The notes: generated from the sequence alone by a model not told the origin. DNA of 64,000 nucleotides from Rusavskia elegans (GCA_011316305.1 SAUG01000014.1:1-64000), one strand, 5' to 3'. Positions 31,512-44,571 are shown, counted from the first letter of the stretch. Made by a program: numbers and translations.

Positions 31512-34247
31512 CACTAGGACCCATTGGCATGGCGGGAGCAGGATGTCGTAAAGTGAGCAGCAAAATCAGCCTCTTGGAGACGACACTTTGGCCAATCTTA
31601 GGTCGTCCCTGAATTTCGCCCCCACGCCAAGACGCTCCACTCCGCTCCACCCCGCTCCGCCCGCAAACCAAATCCCCATAGCTTCTGCTTCGTTCACCTC
31701 CACTATACGGATACATTATAAGCCATCCCTTTGGCCACGACTACTTTCCTGATGTAGCAAACACATCATTCAAACTTCAGACAACCACATAGTACAATGT
31801 ATAGTACAATGTGATTAGAGGCATAACGAAAAGCTTGAATCAGGGACGACGTCTATATCAAGTCGCCCATCCATAGATATCCATTGCTTATGGGTTAAGC
31901 ATCCTATTTTGTAGGAATGATCTTGACTTCCCGAAGCCCGCATCCAACGCCTGGATCCATGAGGTCCGTCACTTTACAGTATTACCCCTTTTGCCAGCAG
32001 GCCATTTCATAACAGAGATCTATGCAAGACCTGACCACACTCAGATTGACAGTAAAATTGAAGTGTTTCATGGAAATGAAAGTATGAGCTAAAGGGGCAT
32101 TTGTGGAGGTGAGACGGTTTCGGACAAGTTCAGATCTGGCTACGGCTAGTGCGGAGATTAGCGAGAAATACACATCGAATTATCGATCAAGGTATCCTTC
32201 GAGTACTGGTAGCAGCAAAGAATACCTTAAGCTCGCTGATTATTACACCAGTACCAAATCTGGACTGTGCTGCTGGACTATGCCAATTCTAGCAGCGTGG
32301 CATTACTACGTGAGCGGCGGAGTGATATGAAGCATCTTGGCCGTTATCGCCTGAACGACTGAAAAGGGGCAGCGTAAATCAACCTCGGTATCAGACCTTG
32401 TACAAATGGCTTCGAGAGTTCAAGACAACAGCCATGATTCGGACGTCCGAGTCGGTCTGCACCAAACCAATTGCTGGACCGTTCCGGTCTTATCGGTCGA
32501 AAGGCGCAGGATATCATGCAACTGACCGAGAGGACAACAGATTGTTTTCGTCTGCAAGCATCAGATGCGTTCGATTGTGCTGTGGGAATCAACGGTTCTC
32601 GGGTTCAGCCTCACCAATGAATCGCGTCCCAGAGTCTAGGAGCACGCAGACTATCGCCAAAGTGGGGTGTTGCATGACGTGCCATCCGTGTCACAATGGA
32701 CTTTTCTCATTGCCCATGCTGTCTGGTAGGCACATCGTTCAACCGCGGGTAGTGGTAGTGGTGGTGGTGGTGGTGGTGGCTGCTGAGTTCGGAGAGATGG
32801 CTGTTTCCGTTGGCGGAAGGCGTGGAGTAGTGATGATGCTCATGGACGGAGATGGCACTGCTTGATGTCGACATCAGTCGGCTACAGGTAGCTCTTCGCA
32901 TGCTGGTGGGTGCAAGCGTCGGTTATCATTTGTTGAGATGGACTTGTTTCGCGTTGGAAGGTGGGGGTGAGGTGCATGCAGTTTGCTGCCCGCATCGAAT
33001 CAGCAAAAAGGATTCCGTCTGTGCGGCTCACTCGAAGTGCAAAGGCCAGGTCTGTCGACGCGGTGGCGAGTTGATATTGCGGTTAGTGCTGATGCTGCAT
33101 AACAACATTTTCGAGGATCAACACGCCCTGGGAAAAGTTGGATTACGCGGACGGACACACGAGGGACACACCGGTGGCACATCTCTGGGTAGTGGGAATT
33201 AATACTGGAACTGTAGGGAAGATCGGGTATACAACAGTAATATCAGGAGACATGAGGAAGGGTGGTTCGCGTGTAAACAAGACAATTTACCATGATTCAA
33301 TTAAAGGCCTGGGTCATTCCCATTTCGCAACAGTGTACCAGAAATATCCCTGTACTTTGCTAGCAGGCCACCGGACGGCGGTATCTCCCATTGGTCCCTT
33401 GAAATCATAGCGGCTTTGGTGTAGCAGCAGCAGCTTTAGGGGGCCCTGTCTTGGCCTGTCAACTCTTTCCACCAAGTCCTTCCACTCTCACAGCGACCTC
33501 CAGATACCTCCGTACGCACAACCGAGTGCCACCATCAATTCCGAGCCTTCGTCCTCCCTCCTCGTCCTCTTCCTCCTCCTTCTGCGCCGTGCATCTCATC
33601 TTCTTCTTGCTGCCGTCTTCATTGCTCGTGTGTCATTTTCTTTCATTCCAACCCCACCTCGCATTCTTCTGCCTTTCGGGACCACTTTCGCTTCGCCCTG
33701 AAACCACGACTAATCAGGGGATTGTCCTCAACTCCCTTCCGATCGTTACTGTGACTTTAATTCTTCGACGTCTTCTACAAGAGCCGTCTCCTTTGATCAC
33801 GCACAGATCAGTCGTCCTAGTTGATCTGTCTGGTGCCTTCCGTCGCTTGGTTCGGCCTCTGGACCACTAACGCACCTGGTACAGTCAGTCATTCTTCCTG
33901 TCTTTTCAGGAACAACTTCGACATTTCTCTTCACCATCTGTATTACTCCGGATAGTCACTCATTTCACCCCTCAAGGCTTCTTCTGGGGACTTCGATTCT
34001 TCGCTGTACGTCTGATCCAGCTATGACACCTATGATTTTCTTCTTCATTACACTGCCTGTTACCAAAATTCTCTGTGCATCTCGCTCTGTTCCAGCTACC
34101 AGAAATACTTGTGCTGACTAGCCTTGGTGAAATCACAGAATCGACACGACCAACGACGACTGCCCAACCTCCTTGACCTCTGTCTATCCCGACGCCTGCA
34201 TTATCCGTCGACTGCGTCGCTACACTGGGTAATCGACGAACCGCACG
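31512..34247. other. Long intergenic region before the Bni4-like gene
   Basis: About 2.7 kb, no supported gene. It contains a GTGGT/GTG microsatellite at about 32752-32781 and, from about 33.45 kb, pyrimidine-rich sequence (TCCTCC, TTCTTC runs) typical of long 5' leaders and promoters of fungal genes; this part probably belongs to the gene at 34248. Confidence 0.45.
32752..32781. repeat. GTG-rich microsatellite
   Basis: A short run of GTGGTAGTGGTGGTGGTGGTGG in intergenic DNA. Confidence 0.7.
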
Positions 34248-36970
34248 ATGGCTGCTTTGGTGCAAGCCTTTCCTTCGACAGGTTCTACCATAACCATGCT
34301 GCAAACACGCTCCCCCAGTACAGACGGATTTCAAGGTGGAACATCGGGCCAGCAGCACCATCAAAGAGGCTCTCAGATGCCACGGAATATGTACAATAGC
34401 TCAGTCGGATCGATGGCAGCTGGCAGCTATCGTGGTCACACACCATTGTCTCCTTCCGCCTCATACGCATTTAATTCACCGTCGATAGTCCCGAATGGTG
34501 CCAATCCTTTACGTCAACATCCAACAATGCCACGATACGATACCCGAACAGCCTCTGCTCCAGTCACGCCTTTTACGAATCCAATCACCACTCCAAACAC
34601 TTCAACGACCCCTCAAAACCGCTTGTCATCCGTCTCCGCCTTCAATGTGTCGAACGCTTTCGGCTCACAGCCAGGCGGTTCTTTTGACGACACAGCTGTA
34701 CCTGCCGCAAGTGCCAGCCCAGCTCATCGGCCACTGTCGGCCATTGATCTGAATTCCCCAGTTCTGATACAATCAGCAAATACGGCCAAGCCGGCACCTG
34801 ATCGATATAAACGGAATCATAGACGAGCTGAGACAGCCGGCTTGCCAACTGGTACCGCTCAGAGCCAGGGTGGATCAGCTCTCCCATCTGGCTCCGGCAT
34901 GGCTACGGTTGGTCATTTATACAGTGGCGGATACCAAACTACCAGTACCCCAACTCTTACCAGCTATCCCTCGTATCGAGGATCTGCCTCTCCTTCTCGT
35001 CAAGGCAACGAGTCTACGAGTAGCAGTCAACCGAAAGTCTCGAGTGTGGATGACATCGGCGTGTCCAGACCTGGATCATCGGAACAAGCCAAGAGGTATC
35101 GGAGACGAAGCATCAGTAGCCTTGACGCAAAAGAGTATCAATCTTTCAATGCCGAGCCTCCTACTTCACAGGGTCCTCAGCCCAAGACGTACGCCGCAAC
35201 ATTGGCCAGTCCTGCACCACAGGCTCAGACCCAATATAGACAGCCACAGAATTTTGCCCCGTCACAACGTCCAGGATCGGCCCATGGTCGTAATGGAAGT
35301 AACGAGAGTTCCAACTCTGGCCGCTCTAGTTCTAGGCCCTCCTCTGTAAGTTCCTCGGCGTTCAGCAAACTAGAAAATTAGTTTAGAGTCACTCAGAGGC
35401 CATTTTGGTTGAATGATGACTGACTTCATGGCTCGTAGGCAAAGCGTGAAGCGAGTAATCCCAGCGGCCTAGGTAACGCTTCCGCGTTGCAAGCCACTCC
35501 AGCCACCAAACACGAAGCCAAGCTCGTCAGTATCCCACCTCGAGGCTCCTCTGATGCCAGCAAAAGACTTACCAACCCTTCTCCACTATCGAGGCCGATG
35601 ACAATGAACCCTGAGAATGCTTCCACAAAAGATTCTTTCGCCGCCGCTATCCAACAAAAGCCTTCAACCCCCCCTGTATCAACCCACACACCAAGCCCAG
35701 CGGCCCAGGAAAGTCCTGCTGCTCAACAGCTTGCAGCACTGAGCAAGAAGGATGGGAAAAAAGAAGGAAAGTCATCGAGGCTGCGGCGAGCTTTCTCTTT
35801 CGGAAGTGCTGCTGAGCTTCGCAAGGCCTCTGCAGAGAATAACTTGTCTTCTGAGCGAGCTAAGCTCAGAAAAGATAGATATCAAGATGAGCACGAGGCT
35901 CAACAAGCAGCAATTGTTCAGAAGCAAGAGGCAAGCGGATTGGGTGAGGGCATATATTCGGGACAAGGTCACTTTTTCACCGGCTCGACGGACAATCTCT
36001 CCATTTCTTCGACTGCTTCCTCCGCGTCGGTGATGATCAGGAAGATGGGCAAAGGTATGAAGAAAGGATCTCGATCTCTGGTGGGGCTTTTCCGGCCCAA
36101 GTCAGTGGTTGGAGTGGCTCCTGCGGACGGGCCGGTCCCAGAAGCAAGTGTCGCCCAGGTCTCAATGGTCACTGTGGAGGCTGAGAGGGAAAAGGTCAAC
36201 GTCAACGTGGATCCACACGATCAAGCTGGAGGGGGAACAGGTTTTCCGAAATTAGAGAGGAACTCGTTGGATACCGCGACGGTAACCACTGATCAGACCT
36301 CATCCATTCGTGAACGGAGCATCGACGCGGTTAGGCCCAGACGTAGTATCGTGGGTGGTGAACGGGAGCGGTCAGAAGTCTTAGCCGCGGTAAAGAAAGG
36401 GATCTTGAAGCGTAAGTTTCGGGCAATTTTGATCGAGGCGCCGCTTACACATCAAAGGCAATGGTACAGACTCTGGGAACTCCTCACCGGTTGTGCGGCC
36501 GGTAGACGCAAGAACGGATTCCGGCGCCCTTCAAAATCCCCATTTCCCTGATTCGCCGGCTTCCAGTGCGCCTAGTACACCGAAGGATGATCATCGGGGA
36601 CCTGCCCATCGCAAGACCGAATCTATCGCCATTGAAGGCGATGACTACTTCACGTCGCTAGCCAAGTATGCTAGTGGGGAAGAAAATGGAGTGCCAGGTA
36701 CTCCGCGAAGCATGGTTGCTCGCAACATATCCTTCAGCCCTCGACTGCAGTTTCACGACACGTGGACGAGTGTAGAATATGATCGGAGAGGGGAGATTGC
36801 AACATGCAATCGACTTACCCCCATGCTCGCCCAGCAAATCAAGGAAGAGTTGAACACCTTCAAGATGGTTAGTCGACCTGCCGTCTCTCGTCTCGCAGAG
36901 ATCATTACTAACTCGAATATAGGAGATGGAGATTCATCACGAATCTAAAAAGCATACCCATTTCTTTTAG
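34248..36970 (+). CDS. BNI4: Bni4-like protein phosphatase 1 targeting protein
   Basis: Four exons (34248-35345, 35439-36411, 36458-36867, 36923-36970) give 842 residues; all introns are GT-AG and in phase, the last with a perfect TACTAAC branch site. Most of the protein is disordered and Ser/Pro/Gln-rich. The C-terminal block carries the identity: RNISF (fits the PP1-docking motif [RK]x[VI]xF), then LQFHDTW, YDRRGEIATCNRLTP, LAQQIKEELNTFKM and EMEIHHESKKHTHFF at the very end. Yeast Bni4 has such a PP1-docking C-terminus, binds Glc7 and septins, and places chitin synthase III at the bud neck. In a filamentous fungus it would act at septa or growth sites. The name rests on remembered similarity of the C-terminus. 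Confidence 0.78.
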
Positions 36971-38823
36971 GTATCCGGCGCCACATGTGGCATCGGACTC
37001 CAGACCACGTCTGCAACACCCACATCGATATACGCAGGCGGTCTCCAATAGCCACGACGCAGCATTACTAAACCGCACATGAGGCGGCGGCGTCAACGAT
37101 CTTACTACACATCGATCGAAGGCCGCACTGACGAACTCCCTTATCCATCGCCATCTTTGCCATGTCGATAACGTTACTCCAGCTACGTTACATAAAGGAA
37201 CAATGATTCACCCTTTCGGCACCTAACGAAGATCTGTCCTGGGCTGATTCCCTTCCTCTCATACACCTACTTTCTCCAAAGCCTCGATCACTTTCCGGGC
37301 GGAGAATCTGCCACCGTTCCAGTGTTTGGACGGGGAAAACATCTTTTATTCCCCATCGGTTGTCCTCTACGGACGTCGACTTCGCTTATTCATGTTTGCA
37401 AAGGAGGAGTTTATCGAGAGCGTTTGAGCGGTGCCCTTTAGTACATCTGTCTTCCTGTCATTTCTCTGGTGTTGTCAGACGAAGGCATTCTTATGCATCT
37501 TTCTGGTCCGGGTATGTAGGGGAGGGAACATTTTGCGCGCCTTGGCGAAGGCGGAATGAGGCGGGTAGAGGGATGTGGCATTAATGGTACTACGAAATGA
37601 AATATGCATTCGAGGGGGTCACACCTCGGTCTTGATGATTGTGCACTTCTGTTTCATCGGATGATAATATTCGATTTTCGATGCTCAACTGGATCTTCCT
37701 ACTGCACAAGCCCGTTCCCTAACCCCAGATCGTCTCTATGAAGCATGATTCGGTGTGTGGCACACTCAACAAGCTATCGTTCCCACAGGAGTTACAGTAC
37801 GATTTTGACATCCACTTTATGTTCGTGACAATAGGGCCGTTGCGGGATCAAATAGAGGCCGGGACAGATTAAGATCATTTTCATCCATTCAACTATCAGG
37901 CAGTGAGAAATGATGTTTCGACGCCGTACAACTCAAATCCTCCAAACGAAACCCTCATGGTCTCTGTTCTGAATTTAAGTAGGACAGGGATAAAAACATA
38001 TCTGGTAGACATTTTATTAGAAGAACGAATAGAGAGAGGTTCTTCACATCTGCCTCCGTCTGCTCCGCTGTTCAAATACGTGTTCCGTCTTACTCGCTAT
38101 ATCTTTCATGCTCTTATTATGAATGCATCGTAAGAGGGGGTGTACTATAGCAGCTGGTTGATACCTTAAATGGATATCGTTGCAATGTCTGCTCTGATAT
38201 CCTGCGATGGATTCTTGATGTAATGGAATAAGCCAGCCGAATTAAGGTAGGGAGGGCGAAGGGGAATAGGCTTGTAGAAGGAGGGACGGGAGTGTGGTGG
38301 GAGTCATGGTTTCTTTTTCTTTTTCTTTTTGGAGGTGGAGAGGTTGGGAAATAGAAGGGTGATTGGTATGTGGTGTATGGTATGCATTTCTCTTTCCGTA
38401 ATTTAGTTTTCACGCTGTTCGCCTCAAAAAGGGCGCAAGGACAAGTTGAAGATCGTTGATAGAGCGGAATTCCGTTATTGTGACGGAGAAGCGTGCTCAC
38501 GTGCGTGCTTGAGATTCCATAGAGAAGGCAACCATTCTGAAACGATTTCCAGTTTTTGGAATTGATATTGAATAATCTCATTGGCCGTGAGTCTGGTATT
38601 CTCCTGATCGCCACGAACAAAATAAATAAGGATTAGAACTCGTTGGCATACCAATGATCTTTTGACGAATCGGGATGAAGGAAAAGGGAATGCCCAAAAC
38701 AGAGGAAATCTAATAGGAGCCAAGCAAGTAATCCTTCCCTTTTCAAGCCTGGCAAGATACGCAAACCGCAAAACTCCAGACTCCTTTCTTCATCATTGGC
38801 ATCTTCATCAACATGAAGCAACT
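36971..38823. other. Intergenic between convergent genes
   Basis: About 1.85 kb between the ends of the Bni4-like gene and the vWA gene. No supported gene; a short TTTCTT microsatellite near 38310-38330. Confidence 0.45.
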
Positions 38824-39750
38824 CTACCTCCTCACTCGTGGTAAGTTTTCGGCACCGAGGTTCTTACGATCCCATCTCCGATGCACAGCGCCAAGCACAC
38901 ACTTCATGATCTTATCGGCCGTGAGTCCCTGTCCGCCTTTCCACGGCACCGTATCCACCATATCCCGCACATCCCCCGTCACAGAAAGCTGATCATCCAG
39001 ATCACCCAACGCCTCCGCAGCGCCCCTCTCCTCGCCGACCTGGAAAAACTGGATCCCGACTTGCCATGCCGGAGCATCAAGCTTGTCGAGTTTCCTCGCC
39101 GCGGCAATGATGGGCGATTCCACATCGTCGGTTGGCACACCGTCAGTGATTACGATGATGTTCATCGGCTTGCAGTTTTCCGGGCCCTTCTGCTCGCACA
39201 TGCGGAGATAGGGGCGCAGGAGGCTGTCGAGACGGCAGCCTGTAGGGGTGCCACCGCGCGGACGGACGGAGTTGAAGATACGCTGGACATCGTCTTTGGA
39301 GGTGATGTGTTCGTATTCGGACGAGTGGCGCTCGTTCAGGAAATAAATGTCGATGCCATCGGAGTCGAAGCTCGTGCAGATGGGAGCGATGGTGGCGAGG
39401 GCGTCGGCGACTTCGCGCCAGGATCGGCCGGCCATGCTGCCGGAGTCGTCGATGAGGAATTTGGTGTCGAAGGTGGAGAGGAAGGCGAATTCGCTGTCTG
39501 GGTTGGTGGACATGTTGCCTGTGACGACGGTTTCGTGAGCGGCCGGGGTGTAAGCGGGTGGCTGGTCTGCAGGTGCAGAAGAAGGTCCTGGTGGCGGACG
39601 GCGGGTGGAAGATGGTGGACTGAAAGGGTTGCCCTTTGGGGTCGAGCCCATGGCACGACTTAAGCCTGATGAGGCTGGTGATGTATTGTCAATTTCGGCT
39701 TCGGTGGTCTTCTTGCTTTTGCTACGTTTGAAGGGGTTGAAGGAAGGCAT
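38824..39750 (-). CDS. von Willebrand factor A domain protein
   Basis: A 308-residue single-exon model starts at MPSFNPFKRSKSKK; the frame is open to 39921, but the ATG at 39750 gives the more typical start. Residues 1-75 are basic then Pro-rich, with a PPAY motif at 64-67 that could bind WW domains such as those of Rsp5-type ubiquitin ligases. The vWA fold begins near residue 90 with the metal-ion site DDSGS (101-105), then RPRGGTPTG (threonine ligand) and IIVITDGVPTD. The C-terminus has a Lys/Arg-containing stretch (HRRWDRKNL). Proteins of this kind are common in filamentous fungi, without a defined role. Confidence 0.85.
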   Translation of the reverse strand: MPSFNPFKRSKSKKTTEAEIDNTSPASSGLSRAMGSTPKGNPFSPPSSTRRPPPGPSSAPADQPPAYTPAAHETVVTGNMSTNPDSEFAFLSTFDTKFLIDDSGSMAGRSWREVADALATIAPICTSFDSDGIDIYFLNERHSSEYEHITSKDDVQRIFNSVRPRGGTPTGCRLDSLLRPYLRMCEQKGPENCKPMNIIVITDGVPTDDVESPIIAAARKLDKLDAPAWQVGIQFFQVGEERGAAEALGDLDDQLSVTGDVRDMVDTVPWKGGQGLTADKIMKCVLGAVHRRWDRKNLGAENLPRVRR

Positions 39751-40959
39751 GAGGGAAGATGCAGCCTTGGACTTTATAGTGGCGGGCGTTGAAGTTCGTC
39801 TCGGAAAAATTGATGAGTGGAAGCTGGAAGATGAGTCGATGATTAAGGGCATTCTTGTATAACGTAGGACAATCTGTTGATTATATCCTGACTCAGGGAT
39901 GTGGAGGCGAGTGGCAATCACGAGCCGATTTGAGAACTTTCCTCCGTGATGACAAAGGAATGAGCGGATAATATGACTGCAAGCAGCTGGTTCTGGTTCT
40001 GGATGAGCTGTTTGTTGCTGTGCTTCGTACCGCTGGATACCTTGTGAGTAGTTATCTGACAGATCACGGAATGGCGTCTGGACGGATGTTGGAATTGCTG
40101 TGTTGCAGTATTGCAGGTCTAGTGTTATCCTATCTGTCCCTTGGTGAACTCATCTTATATCTATGAATATTATCCGATTGAGCTCCGCAATACAGCCGCA
40201 GGACGGCCTGAAGGGCAGGTGCTTCTTGAATCTGCCCACCTCAGAGCCCTACAGGAGGAAGTTCCACATGGGCGGTGAGGGGTATTATTTCACTGCCGGA
40301 CGTCTCCTATCCCACGGGAAAGCATGAGACTGCGCCGTCGACGGCTGTAACAAGCGCTGATTGTCCAGCAGTAGTATTAGGATGGGGACAATAATAAGGG
40401 TAATGTAGCCAGCCAGCACTGCCCCCGAACCGCATGTAGTTGAAGGCTTGGCATCCAATATGTCACTGGGCTATAAGCAGGCGGTTCATTCCGCGCTGAG
40501 GCCATAGCCACGACCGCCTCCTCGCTCAGAGTCCTACTCTATAATGAAAGGGTGTCGACTCAGCCATGGGTCCTTTCCATCTCACACACCACAGCATCCG
40601 CATACAGCTTCTAGTGTGCTTCTACAGACGCTGCGGTAGAGTAGCCGACTGAGCCTAGAGCACACGCCTCGGCCCACGGCGCACGCCACCTCGCGTCATA
40701 TCGGCCTTATGGCGGCGCTTTCTCGGTCTTGAATCGTTGGAGATCATTGACAGATCATTGCAGCCATAATGGGGACGAGCGCCCGAAGCTATCTGCTATA
40801 GAAAGGCGTAGGACAGTAAGCGGGCATATCACTCTCTACATGCGATTAGAGTCCTCGATATCCAATAAGCCGGCTTACCTACGCTGACCAAGTGCATCAT
40901 CTATGCAACAACCCCTGAGAATCTGCGTCCAGTTCAGACGTTCGTCGTTCCAAAATGAT
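39751..40959. other. Intergenic, no supported gene
   Basis: 1.2 kb upstream of the vWA gene and downstream of the BTB gene. Only short frames. Confidence 0.45.
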
Positions 40960-42309
40960 TCATTTTCGAAGAGCCAGGGTCTCGTTGATTGTCCAATCCT
41001 GGCAAGGAGATGTGTACATATCCTTAGCTTTGAGGCGTCCATGTCCGCATCGTGGTAAGGATTTGTTGACCACATACCACCAGTGCTCTTTGTTAGGGTT
41101 CTCAACCCAGCTGTGCTTGCTTCGTTCCTTTTTCCAGCAACGCAGGCATATCCCCACATGACTCCAAGGGTCCACCGATTCCAGTCGCGGTATGAACCTT
41201 GTCCGAAGCCCGCAGTGTCGGTGGAAGCCGTCCAATTGGTAGCTTGGACATTCTTTCAGTGATTGCACCAGCTTGAGAAGGTGCCCCTGGAAAGGCTCGG
41301 AGTCCTGATAAGTTCCACTCATTGCGCTTTGCAATCTTAAAGTGCCCTTGCGGGTAAAGAATCGAACCATCTCGCCCAATTGGAACGAGTCGCATTGAGG
41401 CGACGAATCATAAGAAAGCTTGCACTGTGTCTGGCGGGAGCTGTATAGCTGCAGGAAGTGACTTTGTAGCGAAGACAGGGTATTGAGCACGCAGCATCGG
41501 CGATGGTGCAACTCCTCTAGTCCCATTCAACATTCCAAGACTATTCACTCAATCGAAAATCACTTACCTTCAACACCACCACTGAGATAGTCCCATGGAT
41601 ATTCCTCCGTGTCCACGCTATTGCTGTGCTCGTTTTCTCCCATCCACCTCTTCGATCCCCAAATTATCAGCGCGGCACTATGCGTCTGTACCCAATCTGG
41701 TAGGTCGAGGATTAAGCCAGCGTAAATCTTCTGCCGGCTTTTATCCTCTCTTATGTCTTTGGTAGGCCGGGCATTACCCCGAATGTATCCTTTCTCTGAT
41801 AGAGCGTGTATTTCTGTAGACACAGCTGGTACAGCTGCAAAAGCTTCCGCGTAATGTGCCAGCAGAGCTAGGATGACAGGCCGTACATATCCCTTAGTCT
41901 TGACGATAGACCATTGAAGACATCCATGCAGAATTTCCAACAGCAGCCCGAAGGAACTCTCGCAGAAGTTTGTCCGAGCCTCCGCAGGCCCGATACTAAT
42001 ATCAGAGATTGTGACGGTAGGCAGTGCTGATGGTGGTACACATGCGATGTCTTTGTGACACTTTCGCAGCGTTGCTAGTTTCGCGTCGACTTCTATTCCC
42101 TCGCTGAACTTGGTGTCGAGGAGATTATCGAAATACGAAGATTGCTTCCGCAAAACCGATACAGATACCCGATAATATTGAGTGAGATCCTCGTTGTAAT
42201 GGACGATGAGCAATAGGTCACCCTGGGTGTCGATTACGATTGGGTCATCCGGTGTCGACATGGCATGGCCAAGCTCCGATCGATTACTGATTTCTGCAGG
42301 GGGAGACAT
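40960..42309 (-). CDS. BTB/POZ domain protein
   Basis: Two exons, 42309-41568 and 41516-40960, with a 51-nt intron (GTAAGT...ACTAG, phase 1) give 432 residues. The N-terminal part (residues about 24-70: IVIDTQGDLLLIVHY...SVSVLRKQSSYFDNLLDTKFSEG) is a BTB-like fold as found in many fungal proteins. The rest matches the conserved extension of that fungal group, with Cys/His-containing motifs RCCVLNTLSSLQSHFLQLY, QCKLSYDSSPQCDSFQLGEM, CPSYQLDGFHRHCGLRTR and ICLRCWKKE. BTB domains mediate dimerisation and can be substrate adaptors for Cul3 ligases; the function of this group is unknown. Confidence 0.85.
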
Positions 42310-43070
42310 CTTCTGAACTTGGCTGGCAACTTTGAATCACAGTACAACAGCGTCCCAGGTAGCCAACATATGGCATTCGTAGCCAGCGATCGTCGGGCAG
42401 CAGCAAAGTCGAAGATAATATCGGAGGACTCCCAACCGCAGGCTGAGACGATTGCGTCGAAACTCAAGGATAATGCCAAGCCATCCTGTCTCTCGAAAAC
42501 AGCGGAATGCAACGGAGGGACAAGAAGAGCACTGACTGGATTCAATACGCACGGAAGGTGAGGTTGAAGCATAACGGATTTTGGCACAGGAAGCAATCTC
42601 GAAGGGTTTTACCCGAAGATAAAGCGACGACACTAAGACTGACCAATCAGCTTGGTGCCAGATTTGCTGACCTCTTCGGCGTCTCGCGTAAGAAGAAGAT
42701 TACTGCCTTCCACACACCTTACTACTACCACGGCATGTTCTGATTATGATTGAAAGTATCTATGGATCGAGCCGTCGCTAGCTACACTCTCTGCTGCTGC
42801 TTAGGACTCTGACGCTGAACCAGTACTGCCAAACGATTACCGGACCACGGCTCAATCCACAACGGCTTCCACGCAAGCCCGAGAGCTGCCCTGAGCCGCC
42901 TTTCCCATCGGAGTGACAGCTGATGATGGTCGCTAGGACGAGCAAACCTAGGTGAAGCCAATAGAAGACTGCTACTTGGGTGTTTCGTAGCTATCCCTGC
43001 GACATAAGTAAGGACGAGGTCGAGCATATTTCCTTATCGATGCTCTTCCGCTGCACCTTTCCCACTATGA
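42310..43070. other. Intergenic, no supported gene
   Basis: 0.76 kb between the BTB start and the FTR1 stop, both on the minus strand. No convincing frame. Confidence 0.45.
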
Positions 43071-44444
43071 TCAGGATTCCGTGCTTTTTACTTCTGTCAC
43101 AGTCCCTATATCTCTTCCCGCTATCTTTTCTGGATATGTGATGCCTCCGTCTTTCTCGCTACCACTGTCCGTTTCGCTTCCTTTGCGGTCCACGGCCTTA
43201 GCCCTCATAAGAGGCCAACGTCCGTTCTTTTCGTTGAAGGCCATGGCTAGGAAGGCAAGAATGGCTGCAAGCCAAAATAGGTTGTAGGAGACCACAGATC
43301 CAATAGTCGCAGAGTTCTGCCACCCGAGGATTGCGTTGAAGATGCCCCAACCTCCACCGCCGTTAATGTATGGGCTGCAACACTGCCACAAGTCAGCGTG
43401 TTAAAGAAGTCTCAAACTTCAGATGACTACACACGTTGACGTGCCACACACTCTGGCGAATATCGTACGAACCAGGACCGGAGCCTGTCTCGGCTGCATC
43501 ACCACCAATGACCTTGTTCCACTGTGGACATCATCAGTCAAGATGGCATCACATCGGACCCATTGCGACTCACGGCACCGGCTTCAAGAAACCATACGCC
43601 TTTGGAGAAAAGGCCTGCAGCAACAAGGTACAGGAAGCAGGTTGAGACAATCAAGAAAATGTGGACGGGAGCAAAGTTCCCTCCTCTGTCGGCGTCATCA
43701 GTACCCCATCAGCAACCGTGAACAGGAAGCATGGCACTCACTTGTAGAGAATCACACCGACCACTGCGCCTGCCGCTAGGCCAACAACGACGGGCAATGG
43801 GATGGAGCTGCCAGGTAAACCCAGACCAACGCCTGCGATGAAGATGATGGCTTCGGCACCTTCACGGAGAACAGTAACAAAGGGCAGCCAGAACATAAAG
43901 TACTTGCGGGTCCATGTTTTGACACGCTCCCACTTGGAGCTTGCCTTGGTCGCATCCTTTGCATCGAACGAAGCGTGGATCTTGGCTTGCCATTTGGCTT
44001 GGAGCTTCGAGACACGAAGCAGGGCAGCGCCCATGACCGCGATAATGAGGGATGCAATAATGCTGAAGACGCCTTCCCAATACGGCTCGGTTGCTCCCCA
44101 CTTGTCGACGTGCAGGCCGTAGAAGGAACCGATCATACCGCCACCGACGACGAAGCAAACCAGCAAGCCTGCCAAACAGCCATACCAGACCTGTGATCAA
44201 AGCTCAGCTCGGCGATCATGGCCTGTTGCGCATGGAGGAACAGCTCACCTGGCGCCGGAGCTTCTTATTGATGATCGGATCACCTCCCAACGTCTGCTTT
44301 TGCCATGACAGAAGGAGCGAAACTATGATGCTCACTTCCACGCATTCTCTAAAGACAATGAAGAAGACTATCCAAGAATATCAGACATGGTTGTGAAGGA
44401 TCAAAGCGCAGGGACTTACTCGGAACCGCGAAGACGTCGGGCAT
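43071..44444 (-). CDS. FTR1: High-affinity iron permease Ftr1
   Basis: Six exons (44444-44420, 44367-44249, 44190-43742, 43685-43574, 43521-43435, 43382-43071), all with GT-AG introns and matching phases, give 367 residues. The product is the plasma-membrane permease that takes up Fe3+ made by the ferroxidase Fet3. Both iron-binding motifs are present: FRECVE near residues 14-19 (RExxE type) and REGAE in [16 protein letters not shown]. Membrane segments include [61 protein letters not shown] and [16 protein letters not shown]. The loop with [23 protein letters not shown] is typical of fungal Ftr1. The tail is polar. Its divergent neighbour is FET3, and GATA sites lie about 95-130 bp upstream. 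Confidence 0.96.
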
Positions 44445-44539
44445 GTTGCAGATGAATTGGCGAAGGTCCTGAGGAAATTCGAATCTCACAGAAAAGACAG
44501 AAAGCAAAGCAGGGGGCAGACTGGGGGGTGATATGGATT

Positions 44540-44548
44540 TTATCAGAT
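44540..44548 (-). promoter_or_regulatory. SreA/Urbs1-type GATA site ATCTGATAA, FTR1-proximal 1
   Basis: The minus strand reads ATCTGATAA, the ATCWGATAA consensus bound by iron-sensing GATA repressors of the SreA/Urbs1/Sre1 family. It is 96 bp upstream of the FTR1 ATG. Confidence 0.75.
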
Positions 44549-44562
44549 CGATTGATACGGGA

Positions 44563-44571
44563 TTATCAGAT
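44563..44571 (-). promoter_or_regulatory. SreA/Urbs1-type GATA site ATCTGATAA, FTR1-proximal 2
   Basis: A second exact copy in the same orientation, 14 bp beyond the first, so two repressor molecules could bind side by side, as in known iron-regulated promoters with paired sites. Confidence 0.75.

Noticed and set aside
38881..39663. 260-codon plus-strand frame
   Set aside because: Antisense of the vWA gene, whose strand shows DxSxS and ITDG motifs.
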